Positions 35,096-43,040 of a stretch of 64,000 bases of DNA are shown here, piece by piece. Numbering within the stretch: the stretch's first letter is position 1; each line of letters starts with the position of its first letter. Made by a program: the position numbers and the translations under genes. Under the pieces are notes generated by a model. The model was given only the letters and a program-made list of their open reading frames with translations, searched no databases and was not told the DNA's origin. The stretch covers positions 310,001 to 374,000 of the forward strand of contig CAYLMK010000003.1 of assembly GCA_964384945.1 (NCBI GenBank), read 5' to 3'. Source of the stretch: S015-6 sp964384945 (lineage in GTDB: Bacteria; Desulfobacterota; DSWW01).

Positions 35096-35539
35096 TTACC
35101 ACTCCTCGTCGTCCGGACTGCGAAGCCTCTGAAGGACCCGCATCTGAACGAGCACCTTCTCGCCCGGGGCCTGTGCGGGAGACGCTGTCCATTTTCCGGT
35201 CCGGTAGCGCAGTTCCACGAGCCAGCCCACCCAGAGGATGCCAGGCCGGAGCCTGCGGCCCCGCTCGTCGACGATCGATGTGTGGTAGGTGAGGACGAAA
35301 GGCTCCTCGTTCACGTAGAGCCTTCCTTCGTGCGCCCTCAGGGATCGCACAATCACCTGCTCTTCGGTGAGTTTCTCGCTCCCGTACCTGAGCACCCGGC
35401 CCTCGCGCTCGCCCGGCTTCCTCTCGATCTCGCGGGCCTCGGCCTTGGGTCCGCCCGAGGAGGCAAGGAGCAGGAGAAAGATCGCCGCGGCAACCCTTAT
35501 TCTCGACACGACCTCACCCGGCGCCTTCCCGCTCTGCAT
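35096..35539 (-). CDS. Exported hypothetical protein linked to pilY1
   Basis: 147 residues. A hydrophobic export segment (VAAAIFLLLLASSG) is followed by a charged region and a beta-rich part (YVNEEPFVLTYHTSIVDERG, LWVGWLVELRYRTG). The ATG at 35539 follows AGGAGAGG; GTG 35506 would give a shorter signal peptide. Only 33 bp separate it from the pilY1 stop on the same strand, so it is probably co-transcribed and may be a pilus-assembly accessory. No family recognised. Confidence 0.6.
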   Translation of the reverse strand: MQSGKAPGEVVSRIRVAAAIFLLLLASSGGPKAEAREIERKPGEREGRVLRYGSEKLTEEQVIVRSLRAHEGRLYVNEEPFVLTYHTSIVDERGRRLRPGILWVGWLVELRYRTGKWTASPAQAPGEKVLVQMRVLQRLRSPDDEEW

Positions 35540-35572
35540 GACCGCTCTTCCTCTCCTGCCCGCGTGCCGCCG

Positions 35573-38500
35573 TCAGTCCTCGTACCAGAGAACGGTCCCG
35601 CTCTTCTGGGCGAAGGGGGCCTTCATGACAAGCTCTTCAATCGTCCCGGTGCTCTGCTGCACGTAGATCTTCCCGCCCTTCTGCTGGCCGAGATGGATGG
35701 CCAGCCCGGAGGGCCTGCCCTGACCGAGGTCCAGGGAGCGGTCCAGCACGGTCCCGAAGGCCGGATTGCCCAGGCTGAAGACGTCTCGCTTGTAGGCGGT
35801 TCCGGTCTCGAAATACAGGCCGTAGATCCGGCCGTCGCCGCCGTACTGGCAGATGTCGTTGTTCGGCTTGAAGGAGCTGAACATCACCAGGCCGCCCAGG
35901 ACGCTCGGCTTCTCCAGGACCCTTTCCCCGGCACCCGGCCCTGCGATATCGACCAGATCGAGCACCCATCCGTAGGTGGGCGTCACCTCGTTGCCGCGCA
36001 TCGCGGCCAGCATCTCATCCCAGGTGGCCCCCGCGCCCACAACGGTAGAGCCGGTTACCGTGCTCGGGTTTCCAAAGCTCACCTCCACGTTCGTCACGTC
36101 CAGGAGATCGGCGGGCGCCTTGCCTTCGGCCGGGTTGCCCGCCGCCAGGGTGCGGTCCTTGACCCCGTAGAAGCTCTGGGTCGTCACGGTCACCTTGTCC
36201 GCGTCGTTGAAGAACCGGCCTGTGCCCCAGTAGATCCAGGGGGTGTTCTGATGATCCGAGGCGATCGCGGGCGGCGCCACGATGGGCTGCTCGGGCCGGG
36301 TGTGGCTCAGGACCGAGACCTCCCAGCTCGCGGGCGGCGGATACACGTCCAGGTCCGGCGTGCCGATGAGAATGCGGTACATCTTGCCGAAGGTCACGAT
36401 CCCGAATACCTCGTAGCTCGCCCCTGCGTAGATCGCGTTGGTCTGGTAGTCCAGGTTCATGTCCATGGACGCGAAGCCGCCGACCCACCCCCGCTGTTCC
36501 AGCACGGGGTTGGCCGGAAAGCCGTCGCCTGCCGGGTTCGCGCCGAACCTCCTCTCCAGGTTGCCGGTCCTCAGGTTGAGCACGAAGATCGAGGCGCGCT
36601 GGCTGCTCGACCCGTCATAGTCGGTCGGCCCGGACCCGAAGATCACGTACCAGTCGCCCGGCTCGTCCGTCCGGCCCGTTCGGGCCACCGCCGGATAGGA
36701 AGAGGTCAGACCCAGGTGGTCCGGATCGTTGAACTCCCAGAGAAGCCGAGGGTCGCCCGGGTTGGTGACGTCCAGGGCGAAGTAGCAGGAAGAGAAGGCC
36801 GCCGGGTCGTCCGCTGTGCCGTCCTGGTTGAAGTCATCGACCTCGTAGTTCTTGCCGCCGTAGCGCAACGCGCCGATCAGGACGGTCCCCCACCCGTTCG
36901 GGTGGGTTGCATCGTCCGGAAAGATCCGTGCATCCACGGTCTTGGGCTTCAGGTCCACGTAGTAGACATGCATGTAGTTCGGGTCGGCCAGCCACTGCAG
37001 ATGGGGGAGCAGGTTGTGGGGAACAAAGCTCCAGATCTCCTCGCCCAGCTCCGGGCTGCGGCCCAGGGCACTCGTGAAGTAGGCCGGGTAGTCCGTGGTG
37101 TACCGTCCGTGCTCCACCGTGCCGGTCGTCCGCTCGTCGCCCGCCTTGTAGCAGCCCGCATTGATCGCGTGCAGCATGCCGTCGTTGGCGCCCACGTACA
37201 CGACGGTGGGTCGCGGCTCCAGGTTCGGCCCTGCCCCGCGGGTGTACTGTCTTTCGAAGGCATCGTACGTGGGGTCGCTGTAGATCTCGTCATAGTTCTC
37301 CATCGGCCGCCCCACCACTGCGGGCGTCGAATAGATGATGTCCCCCAGGCGCCAGGTCCCTTCGGTGTCCGCCGCAGTGTCGCCGTCGGTGTCCACGTAG
37401 ACGGTCCTCGGCCGCATGCCGGGCTGGTCCTCTCCGAGGATGTAGTCCATCAGGGCCTCCGCGTCGGCCGCATCCGGCGACCTCAGGTAGTCCTTGAAGA
37501 GGGCCGCATCGGACGGATCGAATTCCACGAGGTTCTGTTTGTCCAGGGTCGTGAATACCTTCCTCGGGTTGGCCGCGAGATCCCGAAGGGCCAGATTCTT
37601 GCCCGCCTCCCACATGGAACGGAGGTCGTTCATGGAGACGTTGGTCTCGTCCCAGCTTCCGTCCCCGTACGGCTCCGCGGCCGAGACATAGTCCCGCTGG
37701 ATTCGGGTGCCGTTCGTCCCGTCGAAATAGAATTGGATGATGTTGTCGTCCTCGTAGACCAGCTCGAAGTCGCCGTTGTCTTCCCGAAGGTTTCCGTGGT
37801 CGTCCACCCACAGCCCGTGCAGGAAGCCCAGCCAGTCGGCCTGCGCCGAATCGCCGGCGCGCGAGGTCACCTCCTGCGGCTTGAAATAGGCCTGGAAGAG
37901 CGAGCCCTCGCCGTGGGCGCTCGTTGACAGGATCGACACGGCGGTCCCGGAGGCGCTCCTGCGCAGGATGTCGGTCAGGGCCGTGAGCATGACATAAGAA
38001 ATCTCGTCCCCGTCCGGGGCGTAGAAGAAGGTGTCCGGCGCGCCGTCGCAGTTCCGGTCCCACTCGCTGCAGAGCGGGTCGGCCGTGCAGTTCCCGCCCC
38101 CGTCTCTGGAGCCGCAGGAGCCACTGTAGAAACTCGCGCCCCAGTTGCCGCAATTCGCCTCGCAGTAGGGCTCGCCGTCCCCGTCCATGTCCTGGAAGGC
38201 GCCGGCCCGGGAGGCCCGCTTCAGGTAGTTGGTGGCCACGACCGTCTGGCTGGGCACCTCGAAGGTGAAGATCGTGTAGAGCTGGACGGTCTGCATGCCG
38301 GGAAGATCCGGCCGCTGGTCGGTCGTGTTCATGAGAAGGCCCAGGTCGTCCAGCAGTCCGTTTCCGTCCCCGGCGAAGGTGTCGTCAAACCCGCCGCACG
38401 ACTGGGCGCCGCTGTTCTGATTGGGCTCTCCGTCCGTGATCAGGATGATGAAGGACTTGGCGCAGGGGACCCACTCGCCCAGGCCGGGCCCGTAGTAGTC

Positions 38501-39823
38501 GTTGTAATAATAGGGGTCCCAGGTTGCGTTCACTTCGAAGTCCACGTTATTGGCCGGCGGGGTGTCCGGGTAGTCGGGGGTGTAGCAGGGCGGCTGCTGC
38601 CGGTAGTAGCGGAGCGCCTCGTTCACGACCTCCTCGAGAGGGGTCCACATCTTGATGCTCTGCCGGTTGATGTTGTCCACGATCTGAAGAACCGTATCCC
38701 CCTGGGCAGAGACCACGGTCGCCTTGTCCCCCACGTAGTTCCGGATACGGCCGCCGTCCGCGTAGCCCCAGTTGAGATCCGCCGTGCCGTTCCCGTCGAT
38801 GTCCCAGGACCCGTAATTGCCGGTAGCTCCCTCTGCCGGCCCGTAGCCCAGGTTGAACTGCATGTACCCGAACCGGACCCGGTCCGCCATCTGCTGTACG
38901 ATCCCTTCCGGGGCGCGGTCCGTACCCACCGTTCCGGCCTTGACGGCCACGAAATAGGCGGGATACGCATAGGGGGGCGAAGGCTCCCCCACGCTGCCGT
39001 AAGACGGATCGTCGGTCAGCTCATTCTCCATCCCGTCCACGTCCGGGTCCGTATTCGCGCAGCCAGCGCTGGTCAGGTCCGAGGGGTCGTCGAACCGGGC
39101 CTCGACGATCTTGAACATGACCGTGAACTCCCCGTTCCGCTGGACATTGAAGAAGTAGGCATAGATGCCCTGCCGGAAGGGCGTGTAGTAAACGTTCTTG
39201 GTCGCCACGCCGTAGGGATCCGTCGCAGCGGTGTAGTCGTTGAAGATCCTGCGGTAGTCCCGCTCCGTGGGGGTGGCCAGAAGGACGTAGTTCCCCGGGT
39301 CCGATGCCAGCCGGCCGCCCGTGAGCACCCTCTTGGCCACATCGAGGCGGCGCGTGGTCCACCAGTTGAGCCAGTTGCCCGAGAATTTTCGGTCTGCCGC
39401 GTCGAACCCGGCGGACCGCTCGAAGACGCCCGGCGTGGCCGGGTCGTCCACCGTGGGCCCGTCAGGGTAGAAGTAGTGACCGGAATTGTCGTATTTGTAG
39501 CACGTGTCCGGGTCGAAGTAGCCGAAATACTTGCTCCCTTCCTGGTAGCCGGTGTAGGCCTGCGCGCCCGTACAGATCCGGCCCGAAACCTCTTTGTAGG
39601 CGAACTCGTTCATGCTCCCGGAGTTGTCGAGGATCACCAGCACGTTCGGCTCGACCGTGGCCGACATGAACGGCGGAAAGGCCGCATAGTCGGCCATGGT
39701 CTGCGCGTCCCCGCTCGCGCTCCGGGGCGCAAAGGTCAGGGCCAGGACCGCGATCACGCCGACCACGAGGATGGCGATCGCAGTCCTTGTATCCAGGTCG
39801 CTCCGGATGTCTTCTCTTGCCAT
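35573..39823 (-). CDS. pilY1: PilY1-type pilus tip adhesin with VWA domain
   Basis: A 1416-residue exported protein. The N-terminal signal anchor (AIAILVVGVIAVLAL) precedes a von Willebrand A domain with MIDAS motif DNSGSMN and, further on, IILITDGEPNQNSG. The C-terminal PilY1 beta-propeller contains VVYVGANDGMLHAINAG and several Asp-rich calcium loops (DIDGNGTAD, DMDGDGEP, DFNQDGTADD). It should act at the type IV pilus tip in adhesion and surface sensing. The ATG at 39823 (GGGGAGGG before it) places the signal peptide correctly; ATG 39919 adds 32 residues. No pilin or minor pilin genes are in the window. Confidence 0.9.
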   Translation of the reverse strand: MAREDIRSDLDTRTAIAILVVGVIAVLALTFAPRSASGDAQTMADYAAFPPFMSATVEPNVLVILDNSGSMNEFAYKEVSGRICTGAQAYTGYQEGSKYFGYFDPDTCYKYDNSGHYFYPDGPTVDDPATPGVFERSAGFDAADRKFSGNWLNWWTTRRLDVAKRVLTGGRLASDPGNYVLLATPTERDYRRIFNDYTAATDPYGVATKNVYYTPFRQGIYAYFFNVQRNGEFTVMFKIVEARFDDPSDLTSAGCANTDPDVDGMENELTDDPSYGSVGEPSPPYAYPAYFVAVKAGTVGTDRAPEGIVQQMADRVRFGYMQFNLGYGPAEGATGNYGSWDIDGNGTADLNWGYADGGRIRNYVGDKATVVSAQGDTVLQIVDNINRQSIKMWTPLEEVVNEALRYYRQQPPCYTPDYPDTPPANNVDFEVNATWDPYYYNDYYGPGLGEWVPCAKSFIILITDGEPNQNSGAQSCGGFDDTFAGDGNGLLDDLGLLMNTTDQRPDLPGMQTVQLYTIFTFEVPSQTVVATNYLKRASRAGAFQDMDGDGEPYCEANCGNWGASFYSGSCGSRDGGGNCTADPLCSEWDRNCDGAPDTFFYAPDGDEISYVMLTALTDILRRSASGTAVSILSTSAHGEGSLFQAYFKPQEVTSRAGDSAQADWLGFLHGLWVDDHGNLREDNGDFELVYEDDNIIQFYFDGTNGTRIQRDYVSAAEPYGDGSWDETNVSMNDLRSMWEAGKNLALRDLAANPRKVFTTLDKQNLVEFDPSDAALFKDYLRSPDAADAEALMDYILGEDQPGMRPRTVYVDTDGDTAADTEGTWRLGDIIYSTPAVVGRPMENYDEIYSDPTYDAFERQYTRGAGPNLEPRPTVVYVGANDGMLHAINAGCYKAGDERTTGTVEHGRYTTDYPAYFTSALGRSPELGEEIWSFVPHNLLPHLQWLADPNYMHVYYVDLKPKTVDARIFPDDATHPNGWGTVLIGALRYGGKNYEVDDFNQDGTADDPAAFSSCYFALDVTNPGDPRLLWEFNDPDHLGLTSSYPAVARTGRTDEPGDWYVIFGSGPTDYDGSSSQRASIFVLNLRTGNLERRFGANPAGDGFPANPVLEQRGWVGGFASMDMNLDYQTNAIYAGASYEVFGIVTFGKMYRILIGTPDLDVYPPPASWEVSVLSHTRPEQPIVAPPAIASDHQNTPWIYWGTGRFFNDADKVTVTTQSFYGVKDRTLAAGNPAEGKAPADLLDVTNVEVSFGNPSTVTGSTVVGAGATWDEMLAAMRGNEVTPTYGWVLDLVDIAGPGAGERVLEKPSVLGGLVMFSSFKPNNDICQYGGDGRIYGLYFETGTAYKRDVFSLGNPAFGTVLDRSLDLGQGRPSGLAIHLGQQKGGKIYVQQSTGTIEELVMKAPFAQKSGTVLWYED

Positions 39824-39951
39824 GACTTGCAAGCCCTCCCCTGCCTGAAGGCCGTTCGATTGCATCCCGTTCCCGATTCGTCTCATATCTCCCAACCCTT
39901 TCGTTCCGATCGTTCTCATGGTCCCGTAAGCCTCCGCGTGCGCCTCTCTTC

Positions 39952-39967
39952 TGCAAGATCATTACCA
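39952..39967 (-). promoter_or_regulatory. Sigma-54 promoter for pilY1
   Basis: On the minus strand the 16-mer TGGTAATGATCTTGCA has GG and GC at the -24/-12 positions with exactly the sigma-54 spacing (TGG-N4-N4-TTGCA; consensus TGGCACGNNNNTTGCW). Transcription would start near 39941, before either possible pilY1 start. Type IV pilus genes are classically under RpoN/PilR. Confidence 0.65.
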
Positions 39968-40064
39968 ACCCGCGACGGCCGTTTCGAAAGAGTGGTAACA
40001 CGTTGATATACATCGCTTTCTTTATTGCGTGCCCGGAAGGAGAACGTCCCCGCCTCCATCGCGC

Positions 40065-40108
40065 TTTCTCAAAATGCGGGGGGCGGTTTCTCAATCTGAG
40101 AAAACCCG
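40065..40108. promoter_or_regulatory. Enhancer-like palindrome and half-site upstream of pilY1
   Basis: A perfect 7-bp inverted repeat TTTCTCA-ATC-TGAGAAA at 40087-40103, with a further half-site TTTCTCA at 40065-40071. The two TTTCTCA copies start 22 bp apart, two helical turns. They lie 100-150 bp upstream of the sigma-54 promoter, where an NtrC-family activator would bind. The cognate activator is not in the window. Confidence 0.55.
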
Positions 40109-40234
40109 TCTGTCTGCCGGGCACGAGACCGGGGAGGGCATTCCCAACCCCCGAGTCGACATCCTGATACAGGGGACGCGAGGAGGATGACCGACCCGGA
40201 ACCGCAAGGGCCGCCTCCTGCTCAAAAAAAAGAC

Positions 40235-40261
40235 TTGACAGCAGGCGTTCTTCTGTAGTAT
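40235..40261 (+). promoter_or_regulatory. Sigma-70 type promoter for the riboswitch-MopE transcript
   Basis: Perfect TTGACA (40235-40240) with TAGTAT (40256-40261), spacer 15 bp (16 if AGTATT is used). It is placed about 35 bp before the riboswitch aptamer, so the aptamer would begin the 5' UTR. The short spacer suggests a weak or activated promoter. Confidence 0.55.
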
Positions 40262-40292
40262 TCAATCTAGTAGTAAAGTGTTTTTTCTCATA

Positions 40293-40399
40293 AATCGTCT
40301 CTGACAAAGCCATACCGGCCGCGAGGCCGGGACGGAAAGCCGCGGGTCTCCCCTCTCAGCTCGCTCGCCTGCCGAGACAGCCGGGCTGCCGGAGCGATT
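40293..40399 (+). ncRNA. Cyclic-di-GMP-I riboswitch (GEMM-I)
   Basis: The aptamer is recognisable by sequence and folding. A closing stem pairs AATCG-CTC (40293 on) with GAGCGATT (to 40399). One arm is ACAAAGCC, CCGGCC, a GCGA tetraloop (GNRA), GGCCGG and GACGGAAAGCC. The second arm pairs GGGTCTC with GAGAC and closes with the receptor-like AGCCGGGCTGCCGG. This matches the GEMM-I consensus (GGGACGCAAAGCC ... AGCCGGGUUGCCG). A following AACCGG/CCGGTT hairpin (40401-40419) has no U run, so control is more likely translational than by termination. It controls the MopE-like gene at 40456. Confidence 0.88.
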
Positions 40400-40455
40400 G
40401 AACCGGTAAGAAGCCGGTTTCCATCCACCGTCGTGCCCTGAAAGGAGAGGGGAAA

Positions 40456-41229
40456 ATGAAGAAGACACTGCTCGTACTTGGACTGGCCTGGCTTTTCCTG
40501 CTCGCCCTGCTTTCCTCCTTTTCGGTTCGTCAAGCGTCCGCCTGCTGCGTCGACAACGACGGGGACGGGTACGGGGTCCGTTATCTGAGTGAATGCCCCC
40601 ACCCGGAAATGGACTGTGACGATGCGGACCCTGCGGTGAACCCGGGGGTCGTGGAGGCTGCTTACGGCGACTTGATCTGCGGTGACGCAATCGACAACGA
40701 CTGCGACGGTCTGGTCGACATGCAGGACCCGGGCTGCTTCGAGTGCGTCGGGCCCGAGGACTGCGACGACTCGAACCCCTGCACGGACGACGCCTGCATT
40801 GACAACGAGTGCGCCTACACCAACAACACGGCGCCCTGCGACGACCAGGACGTCTGCACGGTGGACGACACCTGTTCGGAAGGATCCTGCGTACCGGGGG
40901 CGCTGCTCGATGCGGATGAGGACGGTTACGCGGATGAAGCGTGCGGCGGCGAGGACTGCGACGATGCGGACCCTGCGGTGAACCCCGGCGCAACCGAGAA
41001 GGTTCCGTTCTGCAGTGACGGCATCGACAACGACTGCGACGGTTTGGCGGACCTGCAAGACGCGGGCTGCAAGACCACCCCTCCCGGCGGGTGCTCCGCC
41101 GAAACCGCGGACGCCTCGACCGGCGGCAACCCCTCGGGCGTGCATTCCGGGCTCTCGGGCCTCCTCCTTGCCCTGCTCCTGCCGATCGTCCCGGCGGTGC
41201 TGTTGAGAAGTGCCTTCCGCAGGAGATAA
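40456..41229 (+). CDS. MopE-like Asp/Cys-rich surface protein with C-terminal sorting-type tail
   Basis: 257 residues. Signal peptide to about residue 29 (ASA-CC). Two near-identical MopE/putative metal-binding units each read D-x-D-x-DGYG/A ... DCDDADPAVNPG ... IDNDCDGL-D (around residues 33-90 and 152-203). A Cys-rich segment between them has DCDDSNPCTDDACID. The C-terminus has a GGCS/Gly-Ser linker, a hydrophobic helix (LLLALLLPIVPAVLL) and a terminal Arg cluster, like tripartite sorting tails such as MYXO- or JDVT-CTERM. It probably binds Ca or Cu at the cell surface. Start after AAGGAGAGGGG; expressed under the cyclic-di-GMP riboswitch. Confidence 0.85.
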   Translation: MKKTLLVLGLAWLFLLALLSSFSVRQASACCVDNDGDGYGVRYLSECPHPEMDCDDADPAVNPGVVEAAYGDLICGDAIDNDCDGLVDMQDPGCFECVGPEDCDDSNPCTDDACIDNECAYTNNTAPCDDQDVCTVDDTCSEGSCVPGALLDADEDGYADEACGGEDCDDADPAVNPGATEKVPFCSDGIDNDCDGLADLQDAGCKTTPPGGCSAETADASTGGNPSGVHSGLSGLLLALLLPIVPAVLLRSAFRRR

Positions 41230-41255
41230 GGGGGGCGTTCCACCGCAAACAGGCC

Positions 41256-41299
41256 GGAAGGGCCGTGTCCGCCGACGGGCATGGCCCTTTCTTTTTTTT
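41256..41299 (+). terminator. Rho-independent terminator after the MopE-like gene
   Basis: GGAAGGGCC (41256-41264) pairs with GGCCCTTTC (41283-41291), with a GC-rich loop, followed by T8 at 41292-41299. It ends the riboswitch transcript before the convergent HD-domain gene. Confidence 0.85.
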
Positions 41300-41307
41300 G
41301 CGGCCGG

Positions 41308-41871
41308 CTACGTCCCCGGGGGGCGCTTCCGGTCTGCGAGCCACCAGTCCGTGGATTCGGTCTCCATGGCAATCCGGGCGAGCTGCCGGGCCGGCTCGGT
41401 CGCGAGCCGCTCCAAGGCGTACTCCAGCCAGGGGCCGGTCTGGCGGTTTCCGATGTCCGCCTGCTCCTTTACGTGAAAGAGCAGGTCCAGCTGGTCGGCA
41501 TCGTTGGCCAGGACCGCCTCCGGGGTCTTCTTTTCATTGAACTCCCGTACAAGCGCGGCGATTTCCTCGCCGAAGGGCAGCCGCTCCGACAGCTCCTCCA
41601 GGACCTTCTCCTCGTTCGCCTGCACGTATTTCTTGTTTACATAGTTAAGATCCCCTGTGCGGGCCTCGGGGAAGTCGTGAAAGAGGCACATCTTGAGCAG
41701 CCTGCCCATGTCGATCCCTTCGGAAAGCCGGCCCAGCACATAGGCGACGAACAGGGTGCGACAGGTGTGCTCGGCGACGGACTCACCCCCGGAGCCGAGA
41801 TACGCATACCCGCTGCGGGCGAGTTTCTTCAGGAACCCTGCCTCAAAGAGAAAGTCCACCAAGGCCTTCAT
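41308..41871 (-). CDS. HD-domain phosphohydrolase, YfbR/5'-deoxynucleotidase type
   Basis: 187 residues with the HD signature spread as SVAEHTCRT, LLKMCLFHDFPEARTGD and NDADQLDLL, giving His...His-Asp...Asp metal ligands. TGDLNYVNKKY matches HD-family 5'-nucleotidases that hydrolyse deoxynucleoside monophosphates. AGAAGGGAG precedes the ATG. It stands alone, convergent with the MopE transcript and divergent from the glutaredoxin-like gene. Confidence 0.85.
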   Translation of the reverse strand: MKALVDFLFEAGFLKKLARSGYAYLGSGGESVAEHTCRTLFVAYVLGRLSEGIDMGRLLKMCLFHDFPEARTGDLNYVNKKYVQANEEKVLEELSERLPFGEEIAALVREFNEKKTPEAVLANDADQLDLLFHVKEQADIGNRQTGPWLEYALERLATEPARQLARIAMETESTDWWLADRKRPPGT

Positions 41872-42036
41872 CCGTTGTCTCCCTTCTCCTCAGGTCGGAA
41901 AACCCGGGGGGCGTCCCCCGGCATCCAACGGGTTGGAATAAGCAAAAGGCGTGTGCTAGACTTGCCTTTCGTATTGTCGATTCCCCAGTTTGGTTTACAG
42001 GCACTGCATCGGTCGCAAGACAAGGAGCCGCCTTCC

Positions 42037-42468
42037 ATGAGACAAATACGACCGGACCGGAGCCCTATCGTGCGCAGATTCGTCGTTGCGATCCTCGTCT
42101 TCGCCCTCGCCTCCGTGTTCTCCCAGAGACTGCCCGGGCCGTTCGAACGATCCGGCCCCCTGCGTTCGGGCCCGGCGGAAGCAGCCGAGCCCGAAAAGTC
42201 GCAAGCCTCTCCCGCCAAGGAGGAAGCAACGCCGCAAAACGAGGTCATCGTCTACGTTACCTCGTGGTGTCCGGCCTGCAGGATGACCACGGACTACCTG
42301 AAGGACAAGAGGATCCCGTTCGTCGTCAAGGACATCGAGAAGAACGAGCAGTACATGAAGGAAATGGTCAGGAAGGTGGGCGGATACAGGGGCGTGCCCG
42401 TTCTGGATATCAACGGGAGGATCCTGCTGGGATTCAACCCGCACGTTCTCGACCAGCTCGCCAAGTAG
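42037..42468 (+). CDS. Exported glutaredoxin-like protein
   Basis: 143 residues. An N-terminal hydrophobic segment (FVVAILVFALASVFS) acts as signal or anchor, then a Pro/Glu-rich linker and a glutaredoxin fold. The fold starts VIVYVTSWCPACRMTTDYL (CPAC active site) and includes the cis-Pro segment GVPVLDINGRILLG. AAGGAG lies before the ATG. It may be a periplasmic thiol exchanger. CcdA at 29.6 kb could supply electrons, but no linkage is shown. Confidence 0.85.
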   Translation: MRQIRPDRSPIVRRFVVAILVFALASVFSQRLPGPFERSGPLRSGPAEAAEPEKSQASPAKEEATPQNEVIVYVTSWCPACRMTTDYLKDKRIPFVVKDIEKNEQYMKEMVRKVGGYRGVPVLDINGRILLGFNPHVLDQLAK

Positions 42469-42485
42469 CGCCTTTCCCCTTCGGG

Positions 42486-43007
42486 TCACGCGTCGTACCG
42501 CAGAAGGCTGAACACCTTCCTGGAACCGAGCTTTTCGCGTCCCTTCAGAAAGGTCAATTCGATCAGAAAGCAGCACTCCACCACCCGGCCTCCGGCCTTC
42601 TCCACGAGCCGGCAGGCCGCAGCCGAGGTTCCGCCCGTGGCGAGCAGATCGTCCACGACCAGGATCTTCTGACCGGCCTGGACGGCGTCCTCGTGCATTT
42701 CGATCGTATCCGTGCCGTACTCCAGTTCGTACGTTTCCCGGATCGTCCTGGCCGGTAGCTTTCCGGGCTTGCGTATGGGAACGAAACCCGCTCCCAATCG
42801 GTAGGCAAGCGCCGGGCCGAAGATGTACCCACGGGCCTCGATGGCCGCCACCGCGTCGACCTCCTTGCCCGCATAGCGCTCGCTCAGGGCGTCCACAGCC
42901 TTTGAAAAGGCCGCCCCGTTCTTCAGCAACGTGGTGATGTCGTAAAAAAGGATTCCCTTCTTGGGGAAGTCCGGGACTTCGCGAACGACCTTCTTCAGCT
43001 CTTCCAT
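42486..43007 (-). CDS. apt: Adenine phosphoribosyltransferase
   Basis: Salvages adenine to AMP with PRPP. PDFPKKGILFYDITTLL at the N-terminus, EARGYIFG, RKPGKLPA, and the PRPP loop VLVVDDLLATGGT (here ILVVDDLLATGGTSAA) are all canonical. 173 residues from the ATG at 43007 with GAGAAAGG upstream; the in-frame TTG three codons earlier is less likely. Confidence 0.96.
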   Translation of the reverse strand: MEELKKVVREVPDFPKKGILFYDITTLLKNGAAFSKAVDALSERYAGKEVDAVAAIEARGYIFGPALAYRLGAGFVPIRKPGKLPARTIRETYELEYGTDTIEMHEDAVQAGQKILVVDDLLATGGTSAAACRLVEKAGGRVVECCFLIELTFLKGREKLGSRKVFSLLRYDA

Positions 43008-43040
43008 CCTGATCAACCTTTCTCCCGTCCCTGTCGCTCG

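Noticed and set aside
35573..39900. Long plus-strand ORF opposite pilY1 (34994-37927)
   Set aside because: It is a shadow of the high-GC pilY1 and neighbouring genes: His/Arg/Val-rich, no ribosome binding site, no domain.
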